The notes beneath the pieces are model-generated. The model saw nothing but the letters and a program-made list of their open reading frames with translations, had not been told where the DNA came from and made no database searches. From contig JAQSYP010000002.1 of NCBI GenBank assembly GCA_029256085.1, positions 186,001-250,000 of the forward strand: 64,000 nt of DNA, written 5' to 3'. Positions 35,861-44,113 of this stretch are shown here, piece after piece. Position 1 is the first letter of the stretch. Each line of letters begins with the position of its first letter. The translations under genes were made by a program, and so were the position numbers. This DNA is from Caryophanales bacterium. GTDB lineage: Bacteria; Bacillota; Bacilli; CAJFEE01.

Positions 35861-36335
35861 ATAGATTTGGTATAGTTTTCACATCTACTTGTTCAATAGT
35901 GTATTGATCTGTATATTTCTTGTAATATACATCTACTTTTAAAGTTAATGTTAATGTGCCTGATACGAGTATTTCATGGATACTTTCACTGTGCATAGTA
36001 TCATCATCAGATTTAGATATTTTATCTTGAATAATATGGTCATCAAATATATTTGTTGATCCGAGTCCGCTTGTTTTTATTTCTAAAATTACATCTTTGA
36101 ACTCTTTAGTTTTAAGCCTACCATTATCAGCGATAATAGTTTTATCTTTTATCGGTATAGTACCAAACTTATTGGTATTAATTATGTTGTCTTTAATCCA
36201 CTCATCAGTTACAGCAACAACAGCCTTATCTTCCTTAGTGATCTTAACAACATGAACTTCTTCTTCTTCTCCACAACCACCTAAAATCGTCATCATAAAT
36301 ACTAATATTGTAAAAAAGCTCATTATTTTTCTCAT
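35859..36335 (-). CDS. Hypothetical lipoprotein
   Basis: A 158-aa lipoprotein with signal peptide MRKIMSFFTILVFMMTILGGC, lipobox LGGC, then an acidic linker EEEE. The rest is about 130 residues of alternating beta strands (SGTLTLTLKVDVYYKKYTDQ). I recognise no family. It has GGGGG upstream. It is monocistronic. The array B lies between its promoter region and the KinB-like gene. Confidence 0.72.
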   Translation of the reverse strand: MRKIMSFFTILVFMMTILGGCGEEEEVHVVKITKEDKAVVAVTDEWIKDNIINTNKFGTIPIKDKTIIADNGRLKTKEFKDVILEIKTSGLGSTNIFDDHIIQDKISKSDDDTMHSESIHEILVSGTLTLTLKVDVYYKKYTDQYTIEQVDVKTIPNL

Positions 36336-36507
36336 AAGTACTACCCCCTTACAAAAATTCTATTATAGATGACCCCTAAATAAAATGTCTAAAAACAAAC
36401 ATTCGTATATGTTCATAAGTTGTTAAAAAATAAGACAAAAATATTTAATACTTTTTAAGAAGGAATTAAGGCAAATCATAGATTAAGTAAAGCAGACTGT
36501 GATTTCC

Positions 36508-36612
36508 GTACGTTAAACCTACTTTTTTGTACGCATATTTTAATTTTATGTACGCAAAACTTATTTTTCCGTACGCATATTTTGATTTTCCGTACGCTCT
36601 TGTCGAAAAAAA
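36508..36612 (+). repeat. Array B: five 21-bp units, last unit carrying TGTCGAA
   Basis: GTACG begins at 36508, 36529, 36550, 36571 and 36592, an exact 21-bp step; most units continue GTACGCATATTTT or GTACGCAAAA. The last unit holds TTGTCGAA at 36600-36607. The array ends 11 bp before the terminator tract of the KinB-like gene. The rest of this intergenic stretch (36336-36507) is AT-rich and holds the promoter side of the lipoprotein gene. Confidence 0.88.
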
Positions 36613-36622
36613 TTTTAACAAA

Positions 36623-36649
36623 TAAAAAAATCCTACATTTTAGTAGGAT
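36623..36649 (-). terminator. Terminator of the KinB-like gene
   Basis: Stem atcctac/gtaggat with seven T on the minus strand; the stop codon lies inside the loop. Confidence 0.83.
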
Positions 36650-37902
36650 CCTTCATTTATGGAGGTTACTGGAAATTTGATTGTAAAAGTAGTACCCTTA
36701 TCAATCTTGCTTTCAACCTCTATTACACCTTTCATTGAGCGAATAATTCCATATGACACCATTAGCCCAAGTCCAGTACCCTTTGTTCCTTTCGTAGAAA
36801 AATACGGTTCACCAAGTTTACGTGCTTGTTCAGATGTCATTCCAATTCCAGTATCCTTTATAATAATAACTGCTATTTCGTCATCTAAATAAGATTCTAC
36901 ATGTAATATACCACCATTTGGCATAGCATCAATTGAATTTTTTAGAAAGTTAATAATACATTGCTGAAAAGTACTAAAATCTCCAAAAAAGTAAGCGTTA
37001 GTGTCTAGTTTCTTTCTAATTCTAACACTACTCATTATTGCAAGTGGTTGGATAATGTTAATAGTCTTGGTTAAATGTTCGTGAATTTTAATCTTTTCAT
37101 AAGAAACAAGAGATGGTTTTGCAAATGTTAAATAATCATTGATTATTTGTTCAGCTCTATGTATCTCACTCAACGCAATCTTAATAAATTCATCTTTCTT
37201 TTCTTTACTAAAATCATCATCACTAATTAATTGTAGAAATCCCTTTATTGATGTCAATGGATTGCGTACTTCGTGTGAAATCGATGCAGCAAGATGGGAT
37301 ACAGCCTCGATCTTTTCAGACTTTATAATTTTTTCACGCATAGCATAATTTCTATTATAAAATTCAAAGGCTGCGCACATAATTCCGGTACCAATCGATG
37401 TAGATAGTATATAAATACTCCATTGTGATAATGTAAGTGATTGATTGAATACTTTAGTTATAATAATAAATAAAATTGAAGATAAAATTGATATTATTAC
37501 ACTAAAAAAGATTTTTTTCTTAGTTTTTAAAGTATGAAAATAATTATGAATTAATAACAAACAAATTGTCTGTACTCCGTATATAAAAATTGATAAGAAG
37601 AATCCAAAGTTTATACCAAATAATGCCCTTATTATTATAGAATAAATAAATAACCTTGCACCTAATTTTCTAGGCAAGTATAAACAGCCTAATATTAGGG
37701 GAACAACTCTCAAATCATATCTCATATGTAAATTAATAATATTTGACAATAATAATGAAACTACTATCGAAATTAAAAAATACCAGAACACGTTCTTGTG
37801 TGAATTACTCTTTTCTCCCTTACTTTCCTGATAAATTTGAAATAAAAATAATATTACTAATAGTAAAGCAAGATTAAATATCATCTGCTTAATAATTTCC
37901 AT
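36640..37902 (-). CDS. Sensor histidine kinase, KinB-like (sporulation phosphorelay type)
   Basis: A 420-aa kinase with five to six N-terminal TM helices in a 5TM-LYT-like sensor (residues 8-180), then HisKA with H210 in SHLAASISHEVRNPLTSIKG and HATPase motifs NFLKNSIDAMPNGG, DTGIGM and GTGLGLMVSYG. It has no receiver domain. Layout and sequence resemble B. subtilis KinB, which feeds Spo0F in the sporulation phosphorelay. It is an orphan kinase with no regulator gene beside it, as expected. RBS is GAGGAAG. Confidence 0.9.
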   Translation of the reverse strand: MEIIKQMIFNLALLLVILFLFQIYQESKGEKSNSHKNVFWYFLISIVVSLLLSNIINLHMRYDLRVVPLILGCLYLPRKLGARLFIYSIIIRALFGINFGFFLSIFIYGVQTICLLLIHNYFHTLKTKKKIFFSVIISILSSILFIIITKVFNQSLTLSQWSIYILSTSIGTGIMCAAFEFYNRNYAMREKIIKSEKIEAVSHLAASISHEVRNPLTSIKGFLQLISDDDFSKEKKDEFIKIALSEIHRAEQIINDYLTFAKPSLVSYEKIKIHEHLTKTINIIQPLAIMSSVRIRKKLDTNAYFFGDFSTFQQCIINFLKNSIDAMPNGGILHVESYLDDEIAVIIIKDTGIGMTSEQARKLGEPYFSTKGTKGTGLGLMVSYGIIRSMKGVIEVESKIDKGTTFTIKFPVTSINEGSY

Positions 37903-38045
37903 ATAGTCTTCCTCAAATCAATTCTATTATTCAAAGCTTATATTCGTATTTTACGAGACTACGGGTAATTTGTCACATTTTTTTGTGTAAAAGTATACTT
38001 CCTATGTATAATAATCATATACAAAACAAGAAAGTAGGATGACAA

Positions 38046-39065
38046 ATGTTTCTAACAATTAGAAAACTACTAATCATCAACACTATAATATTACTTAGTT
38101 TAACTGCTTGTTTAGATAAAAGTACCGAAAAAAGAGGTTCACTAAATAAAAATAACGATAAAGAAGTTGTTGTTCAAAAATATTACGCTCCTCTAACAGG
38201 CCTAGAAGTAAAACATGATAGTTCTGATAATAGAGTAATTGCTGTTATGCTTAATAATCATAATAAAGCCAGACCTCAAAGTGGGCTAGTTAAAGCAGAT
38301 ATCGTGTACGAGCTATTGGCCGAAGGAGATATAACTAGATTGCTAGCGATTTATCAAAGTAATTACCCAGAGGTTGTCGGACCTATTCGTAGTGCAAGAG
38401 ATTATTACATTGAACTTGCAAATGGCTTTAATGCGTTATATATTTGCCACGGCAACAGCCCTGAAGCTAAAGTAATGCTTGACCAAGGTGTCGTTGATAA
38501 CCTAAACGGTATGCAATATGATGGTGTATATTTTAAACGTGACAAAACAAGATACGCCCCACATAATTCTTATACAGGCATAGAAATGATTTCGTCAGGT
38601 GCTGAGAAAAGAAAATATAGTTTAGAAGGATCACCTCAAAGTTTTAATTTCATAGAAAAAGAACTAAAGTTTGATGAAACATGGGCAGTAGGTGAGAAAG
38701 TTACGATTAACTATTCAAGATATGATAACTATGATGTGACTTACACATATAATTCTAATAAGAAAACTTACGAAAGATCACAGGGGGGCCAGCAAACGAT
38801 TGATCGTGAAGAAGGTCCTGTATATATTAATAACGTTGTTAGCATTATAACTACCCATGAGATTCAAGACAGTTCTGGTCGAAGAAATGTCGACTTAACT
38901 AACGGTGGAGAGGCATATATCTATCAACAAGGAATGCACAAGAAAGTACAATGGGAAAACGATAATGGTATAATAAAGCTTTATGAAAACAATGTTGAAT
39001 TACCACTATTACCAGGAAAGACTTGGATAAACTTTATTCCTGACGAAAACTATCTAATAAAATAA
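38046..39065 (+). CDS. DUF3048 lipoprotein (YerB-like)
   Basis: A 339-aa lipoprotein with lipobox LTAC (residues 19-22). Its DUF3048 domain has LTGLEVKHDSSDNRVIAVMLNN split by length, ARPQSGLVKADIVYELLAEG, GPIRSARDYYIELA and GVYFKRDK. A C-terminal DUF3048-C region (VYINNVVSIITTHE, GKTWINFIP) follows. It is similar to B. subtilis YerB. Function is unknown. AGGATGA is upstream. Monocistronic. Confidence 0.93.
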   Translation: MFLTIRKLLIINTIILLSLTACLDKSTEKRGSLNKNNDKEVVVQKYYAPLTGLEVKHDSSDNRVIAVMLNNHNKARPQSGLVKADIVYELLAEGDITRLLAIYQSNYPEVVGPIRSARDYYIELANGFNALYICHGNSPEAKVMLDQGVVDNLNGMQYDGVYFKRDKTRYAPHNSYTGIEMISSGAEKRKYSLEGSPQSFNFIEKELKFDETWAVGEKVTINYSRYDNYDVTYTYNSNKKTYERSQGGQQTIDREEGPVYINNVVSIITTHEIQDSSGRRNVDLTNGGEAYIYQQGMHKKVQWENDNGIIKLYENNVELPLLPGKTWINFIPDENYLIK

Positions 39066-39080
39066 ATTTCCATCTTCCAA

Positions 39081-39120
39081 AAAGAGCCCCCAAAATATTC
39101 TGGGGACTCTTTTATTTTTA
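39081..39120. terminator. Bidirectional terminator between DUF3048 and chemoreceptor genes
   Basis: Stem aaagagcccccaa with its near-perfect complement; T-rich tails on both strands. Confidence 0.85.
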
Positions 39121-39122
39121 GC

Positions 39123-41294
39123 TTATTTAAAAATATTAACTATGTCTTGTAACTCTGATGATATATCAGATAGTTCTTTTATTTGCAAAGTTATATTTTG
39201 AATACTATCTTTATTATCAGCAGCTGTATTTTGTATTTCCTTTTGTTCAGTAACAATTACTTCTTTAATAGAGATTTGTTCTTTTATAGCCTTCTCTATT
39301 ACATCAATTTTGCCATTAAGATTTTCAATATTTTTAATTATTGAACCAAGCTTTTCTTCAGCTAAATCTGAAAGGGTAACTCCAGCTACAGCTTCCTTAC
39401 TTGTTAATTCCATTTCATTAACAACGTAAGAAGTTCGACCTTGGATATTATCAACTAAATCTTTAATAAGATTAATTGATTCCCCTGTTTTTTCTGATAG
39501 CTTTCTAATCTCGTTAGCAACTACTGCAAACCCTCTCCCATGCTCACCAGCACGAGCAGATTCAATAGACGCATTTAATGCTAGCAGGTTTGTTTGAGCA
39601 GCGATTTCTTCTATAATGAGTACGATATTGTTAATTTCTTTAACCTTATCATCTAGTTCCTTAACAGAAGTAGAAGTTGCAGAAACTGTTGTATTTATAT
39701 TTTTCAAACTAGAAAGGGAATCTTGTATTGATTTACCACCTTCTAACGCTGTCTCTATTGTACTACTCGCCTCTTCCTTAGCCTTATTAACACTTAAATA
39801 AATATTATCTACTGTATTTGATAGTCGGTCCATTTGATGTGAAACATTACTTGAATTTTTTAAAAGTCCCTCAGACTTTAAATATACAAGGTTAACTGAG
39901 TTATTCATATCTGCACTGTTATCGGTTATTACGGATGAATTTGTCTTTATATTATTAATAATCTTGTTGAGGTTCTCCATTAAATCATCAAAGTACTTAG
40001 CAAGATTTCCTAACTGCGTGTCACTATCAGTTTTTATTCTAGCATTCAAATTCCCTTGAGCTGCCGCTTGAATAACATCGGAAAAACTCGAAATAAATTT
40101 TTCTCGATTTCTATTATTAATTTCTTCTAGCTTCTTAGACTCTATTTGTCTAACTTTAAATAAAATAACTGATAATGCTAAAATTAAATATATAACGATT
40201 GCGGTTGAAAGCTTAAATACAAATAAGTTTTTTTCTTTATCTAAAGCCTCTTTATACGCTCCTGGTGCTATTGAATACGCTAATTTCCACTTTGAATCTC
40301 CTTCAATCTTCAGATCAGAAATTACAACATTTGCATCTTTAGCTTTAATTTTTTTTGTAGTTTCATCAATAAAATCTTTATTCCTCCTATCGGCAATAAA
40401 CACACTATTTTCTTCATTATAGAGCATAAAATTCTCATTCTTAGGCATCTTAAATCCAACTTCTTTAGCTTGTTTCTTGTCTTCATCGGTAATGATTAAA
40501 AAAGGAACATCTAGAAGCCTAGCTTCTAATATATTTGTTCTAAAAACGACTGAAACTATCCCTTTTACCTTTTCATCATGTCCGTAAAAAGGTACTGAAT
40601 AAAGAATACCGAATGCATCCTTTACATTTCCAGTAGTCTTAGATAAATATTGTGTATTGTCACATGTTCTTACAGCAGGCGAGAAAACGGCCGGAATATC
40701 ATCTAAATGACTATAATTAAAAAGTGGATACTTCTCTTTAAAATATTGTACTTGCTTTGGATAATACTCATACTCTGCATCTTCAGATTCTTCTGGAAAA
40801 TCTTCATTAACTTCTTCATGACTATGTCCAGAATCAGTATTGTCTTCTTTAACAATTAAAGAATCATACATAAAAAATGGGACTTCGCCTTTATCTTTGT
40901 CCAGACCATCGACAACAGCATAAATTTCTGAAACAGGTACGTTTTGTGCAAGATTATTGTAAAGCTGCTGAACTGTCATATGCCCATCTTTTGTAAATCT
41001 ACCTGTAGCTATTACATCTTCTTCACCAATTCTATTACCGCCTTTAATATCTCTAATACTTGGTAATAGCGAGATTGTTCTAGCAGTTTCGTACATATAT
41101 TTGAAATCACTTTCAATATTTGTACTCATTTGCTTCAATTTTTTATTTTTGATATTTTCTCTAACTTCTTCGATTGCTTTTTCCTTTTGAGTATTGTAAC
41201 CGCTTACTAAATAAAACACACCACCACTAACGATCACAGTCAAAATCAATACTATTGAAAATTGCCATTTAAACTTGTAAAAAATCCCCTTCAT
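39123..41294 (-). CDS. Transmembrane methyl-accepting chemotaxis protein
   Basis: About 723 aa. TM1 lies near residues 11-31. A periplasmic-side sensor domain of about 330 residues has a Cache-like pattern ([40 protein letters not shown]). TM2 ([20 protein letters not shown]), a HAMP ([11 protein letters not shown]) and a signalling domain with tip [20 protein letters not shown] follow. An insertion rich in Asp, Glu and His ([20 protein letters not shown]) sits in the sensor domain and could bind metal. The ATG at 41294 follows GGGGAG; a TTG at 41339 has a poor RBS. Confidence 0.92.
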   Translation of the reverse strand: MKGIFYKFKWQFSIVLILTVIVSGGVFYLVSGYNTQKEKAIEEVRENIKNKKLKQMSTNIESDFKYMYETARTISLLPSIRDIKGGNRIGEEDVIATGRFTKDGHMTVQQLYNNLAQNVPVSEIYAVVDGLDKDKGEVPFFMYDSLIVKEDNTDSGHSHEEVNEDFPEESEDAEYEYYPKQVQYFKEKYPLFNYSHLDDIPAVFSPAVRTCDNTQYLSKTTGNVKDAFGILYSVPFYGHDEKVKGIVSVVFRTNILEARLLDVPFLIITDEDKKQAKEVGFKMPKNENFMLYNEENSVFIADRRNKDFIDETTKKIKAKDANVVISDLKIEGDSKWKLAYSIAPGAYKEALDKEKNLFVFKLSTAIVIYLILALSVILFKVRQIESKKLEEINNRNREKFISSFSDVIQAAAQGNLNARIKTDSDTQLGNLAKYFDDLMENLNKIINNIKTNSSVITDNSADMNNSVNLVYLKSEGLLKNSSNVSHQMDRLSNTVDNIYLSVNKAKEEASSTIETALEGGKSIQDSLSSLKNINTTVSATSTSVKELDDKVKEINNIVLIIEEIAAQTNLLALNASIESARAGEHGRGFAVVANEIRKLSEKTGESINLIKDLVDNIQGRTSYVVNEMELTSKEAVAGVTLSDLAEEKLGSIIKNIENLNGKIDVIEKAIKEQISIKEVIVTEQKEIQNTAADNKDSIQNITLQIKELSDISSELQDIVNIFK

Positions 41295-41429
41295 TTCTCC
41301 CCACAACTCTCTTTTTATAAAATTAGAATATTTTGTCAAAATTTATCAACTTATTCTATATTAACAAATTTAACATCGCTATAACATATGTTTTTTTATT
41401 ACTTTAAAATATAATTTGCTACCCAAGGC

Positions 41430-41466
41430 AAAAAAAGGATTCCTGTTTTATATCTTAGGAATCCTT
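41430..41466 (-). terminator. Terminator of the DUF805 gene
   Basis: A perfect 10-bp stem aaggattcct/aggaatcctt with a T-rich tract on the minus strand. Confidence 0.85.
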
Positions 41467-41482
41467 AATAAACAAATATAAT

Positions 41483-41833
41483 TTAGTAGTGAACTTCTTT
41501 AGGATTTGGACCGTATTTGTTAGATCCAGGATCACTGTCCTTTACTAAAAATACTATCATTACGATAAAGCCTATTACAGGAATAATATTTATTAGGAGC
41601 CACCATCCACTTTTCCCAGTATCGTGGAGTCTTCTAACAGTAACGGCTAGTGAGGGTAGAAATACTAATAATGAGTATATGCCTGAAATGAGCATTGTTC
41701 CCATAGTAAAGTCAATTATTTGAAGAACAGTGATAATTATCATATTGATTAGAGTAAACATCCAATATTCTTTTCTTCTAGCTCTGCCACTAAATGTTGC
41801 ATACTTTTTTAAAACCGCTGTATACCAATTCAT
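41483..41833 (-). CDS. DUF805-family membrane protein
   Basis: A 116-aa protein with three to four TM helices and the DUF805 signatures FSGRARRKEYWMFTLIN, VTVRRLHDTGKSGWWLLI and DSDPGSNKYGPNP. Function unknown. A good RBS (GGAGGAG) precedes it. Monocistronic. Confidence 0.93.
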   Translation of the reverse strand: MNWYTAVLKKYATFSGRARRKEYWMFTLINMIIITVLQIIDFTMGTMLISGIYSLLVFLPSLAVTVRRLHDTGKSGWWLLINIIPVIGFIVMIVFLVKDSDPGSNKYGPNPKEVHY

Positions 41834-41890
41834 AAGGACTCCTCCTATATGCTTATTATGTTTAGCTTTCTATTAGGAGTTGAATATTAT

Positions 41891-42619
41891 TCACATTTTA
41901 CCAAACTTTATATTAATAACGTCGTTCTTACATATATCAACACATTCAAAACAGTAGATACATTCTGAGTTATACATTTTGCCCACTTTAACCATTCCAT
42001 CAACATTCAAGCTCATTTGACATATTTTAGTACATTGTTTACAGCCTGTGCACTTACTTTTATCAGAAACCAAATTTAGTGATGGGATTTTAAACATTTC
42101 TCTAGCTTTATTACCCATAATCATAAATGGTGCCATCCAACAGCTATAATGACAAAAGCCTCTACGACCACCAATTATAGCCAAGGAAACAATTAAAGTT
42201 AAAACACCATAAAACGTAATATAAGATTGGATATTATATACTGATATCCCATTTGACGTCTCATAAAGAAAATTAATTTGGTAATTAGGGCCACTTTTAA
42301 CAAGTAAGAATATAATTGAACTAATCCACGGAACCCAGATTAAATATTTTATAATATCTAGCTTTCCACCTCTTGTTCGCTTATCAACTATTTGTTTACA
42401 GCTTTCTTGTACACCCCCACCAGGGCAAATCCAACCACAAAATAACCTTCCAAAAAAAAGTGAGGTTATTAATTGCAAAGTAAAAATAATTAAGCTTCCA
42501 ACAACTATTCCTTTTGCTGCCCCTACGACGACTAAATACGGAGAGAAGTAATATAAAGTAATTGGGAAAAACAGAAAAGATATTAATAAAATTAACTTTC
42601 TTATTTTTTGTCTTTTCAC
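41891..42619 (-). CDS. NapH/CcoG-like membrane 4Fe-4S binding protein
   Basis: A 242-aa membrane protein with about four to five TM helices and two Cys clusters. CGWICPGGG (residues 62-70) and FCHYSC in the membrane part resemble the NapH/RdxA signature. The C-terminal ferredoxin domain has CTGCKQCTKIC and CIYCFECVDIC. It presumably transfers electrons across or at the membrane. The start is GTG at 42619 behind GAGGGTG. It is the third gene of the LytTR operon and may be that operon's effector. Confidence 0.85.
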   Translation of the reverse strand: MKRQKIRKLILLISFLFFPITLYYFSPYLVVVGAAKGIVVGSLIIFTLQLITSLFFGRLFCGWICPGGGVQESCKQIVDKRTRGGKLDIIKYLIWVPWISSIIFLLVKSGPNYQINFLYETSNGISVYNIQSYITFYGVLTLIVSLAIIGGRRGFCHYSCWMAPFMIMGNKAREMFKIPSLNLVSDKSKCTGCKQCTKICQMSLNVDGMVKVGKMYNSECIYCFECVDICKNDVINIKFGKM

Positions 42620-42632
42620 TACTTTTCACCCT

Positions 42633-43037
42633 CTAAATATTATTTAATTTTTTATTTATTGCACTAATTGACTTTTTCCAGTGTAGATAGCAAACTAACC
42701 AAATATTTAAATACGTTATTATAAAAATTGTGCCTGCTAAAGGAAGATTTATATTCCAATCTGCAAATTCAGAGCATAATGTAAAAACAATAGAAACTCC
42801 TAAAAAATGTAAAACTGTAGCTACTAACAATCCAATCTTGTCGTTAACAAATAAGATGTTTAGTGCTCCAAAAACAAAACCAATAGTTGCTCCAGAAATA
42901 TTTTGATTAATTAAGAACTCACTACTATGCAGTGTTGATTCTACAGAATATAGCATCATAAAAACACCGATAAATTGGATAATAAATACTCCTATAATAG
43001 AACCTTGAAGACCTCTAAATAACATTCTTTTTAGCAT
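42633..43037 (-). CDS. DUF3021-family membrane protein (LytTR partner)
   Basis: A 134-aa protein with four TM helices and an opening RMLFRGLQGSIIGVFI typical of DUF3021. DUF3021 proteins are encoded next to stand-alone LytTR regulators. In streptococcal HdrM and BrsM systems the membrane partner inhibits the regulator, and this pair has the same layout. AGGTGATC lies upstream. It follows the LytTR gene by 8 bp. Confidence 0.87.
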   Translation of the reverse strand: MLKRMLFRGLQGSIIGVFIIQFIGVFMMLYSVESTLHSSEFLINQNISGATIGFVFGALNILFVNDKIGLLVATVLHFLGVSIVFTLCSEFADWNINLPLAGTIFIITYLNIWLVCYLHWKKSISAINKKLNNI

Positions 43038-43045
43038 CTGATCAC

Positions 43046-43483
43046 CTATAATCCTAAATAGTATTTGATTTTAGAAACATATCTTCTTGATGAATACTCA
43101 GTATCACCATTCTTAAAATTGATACAAAGAGTACCGTTAAAAGTCATTTCTAAATTTTTAATTTTATCAATATTAGCAATGACTGAGTTAGAAATTCTAA
43201 TAAAATTTGTATTTTTTAGCTGCTCCTCAATCTCATAAAGTTTAAGCTTAATCTGAACAATATCGTGGTCAGTTTTTGCTAGGATTTTTTGACCTTCTGT
43301 ATAGAAATAAAAAATATTACTAGGATCAATTAAGTATATTTTTTGATCCTTACTTGCTGCTAAGTGTTTAGTTTTGTGATTGTTAATTTTATGTATTAAG
43401 TCCTGAACTTCACTTGTTAACTCTTTAGTTTGAATAATTATTTTTTCTTCAATATTCGGATCAACTTTTAATTCAATTTTCAT
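43046..43483 (-). CDS. LytTR-domain DNA-binding protein (stand-alone)
   Basis: About 145 aa. An N-terminal coiled region (IELKVDPNIEEKIIIQTKEL) leads to a C-terminal LytTR domain (IYLIDPSNIFYFYTEGQKIL, EIEEQLKNTNFIRISNSVI, INFKNGDTEYSSRRYV). It has no receiver domain. The ATG at 43483 follows GAGAGGTG. First gene of an operon with DUF3021 and the ferredoxin-like gene. Two direct repeats 21 bp apart lie upstream (43551 and 43572) and look like its own binding site. Confidence 0.9.
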   Translation of the reverse strand: MKIELKVDPNIEEKIIIQTKELTSEVQDLIHKINNHKTKHLAASKDQKIYLIDPSNIFYFYTEGQKILAKTDHDIVQIKLKLYEIEEQLKNTNFIRISNSVIANIDKIKNLEMTFNGTLCINFKNGDTEYSSRRYVSKIKYYLGL

Positions 43484-43548
43484 TAACACACCTCTCACTC
43501 CTTGCATTTATCATATTGCAAATCTCCTTACCTAACAATTATGTTTAT

Positions 43549-43582
43549 TTAGATGGTCGAAATTTTAATATAGATGGTAGAA
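43549..43582 (-). promoter_or_regulatory. Direct repeats 21 bp apart before the LytTR gene
   Basis: AGATGGT-N-GAA occurs at 43551-43561 and 43572-43582 (plus strand), a 21-bp period. LytTR proteins such as AgrA bind pairs of direct repeats with this spacing, so this is a likely autoregulatory site. It lies about 70-100 bp upstream of the start codon. Confidence 0.6.
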
Positions 43583-43652
43583 TGTTGCATAAAAAGAAAC
43601 ACACATGATTTATAAATCACAAACCATGATGAAAATTATTTACTTCTAGTTT

Positions 43653-43803
43653 ATTGATGTTCTGAATCTGCTCGCTTTCCTGGCGCTGCGAAACGCATGC
43701 GTTTCGCAAGCCTCCTCACTCGCAAACTCGTTGCGGGGTCTTGCTTGGTCAGCTTTCCCCTAGGGGAAAAGTATACTTTTCCCGCAGCTTCTTGAACATT
43801 AAT
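43653..43803. repeat. GC-rich hairpin element, related family member
   Basis: Outer arms ATTGATGTTC/GAACATTAAT match at 9 of 10 positions. Inside are CTCGCTTTCC near one end and CCCGCAG near the other, as in the dispersed element, plus perfect palindromes GCGAAACGCATGCGTTTCGC (43688-43707) and GGGAAAAGTATACTTTTCCC (43764-43783). The latter overlaps TTTCCCCTAGGGGAAA, so two alternative hairpins compete. Confidence 0.65.
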
Positions 43804-43938
43804 AATATGTTTGACGACTTTTTAAGTGTCCTCTATTTTTAACACACCATTTTTTTATTTTCACAGAAAAACTCGGCGATTGCCGAGCCTGGTTTTGACA
43901 AGTGTACAATTGATAAATGACACATTATCACATAATGG

Positions 43939-44046
43939 AAAAACTGCTCGACTCCAGCGGGAATAGCACGAGCCGAAAATCTATTTTTGCAAGTAAAACT
44001 TGCAAAAATTAGTTGAGGCCGTGCCCGCGGAAAGCGAGCAGTTTTT
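43939..44046 (-). repeat. Dispersed hairpin element, copy 2 (inverted relative to copy 1)
   Basis: Outer arms AAAAACTGCTCG/CGAGCAGTTTTT are perfectly complementary over 12 bp. The core is nearly identical to the reverse complement of 29764-29867, with the same central hairpin ATTTTTGCAAGT/ACTTGCAAAAAT. The outermost arm bases differ from copy 1 but are paired in both copies. Confidence 0.85.
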
Positions 44047-44113
44047 GGAGAGTGTGTAATAACAACCAAATATATACTTTATCAAAAAGTTGGGTCTAAA
44101 TACATAATATTAT

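Larger units (their letters stand above)
43508..44113. other. 606-bp intergenic region rich in structured repeats
   Basis: No supported gene. It holds the LytTR direct repeats (43549-43582), a GC-rich hairpin element (43653-43803), a small hairpin ctcggc-gatt-gccgag (43874-43889) and copy 2 of the dispersed hairpin element (43939-44046). An open frame at 43839-44069 is read through the repeat and is not convincing. Confidence 0.7.

Noticed and set aside
43864-43890. Small hairpin ctcggc-gatt-gccgag as a terminator
   Set aside because: It is short, lies about 220 bp from any gene end, and has no T-run directly after it on either strand.
43839-44069. A 76-codon minus-strand ORF
   Set aside because: It is read through copy 2 of the dispersed hairpin element, has no RBS, and its frame is fixed by the repeat sequence. 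Similar frames would open wherever the element occurs.
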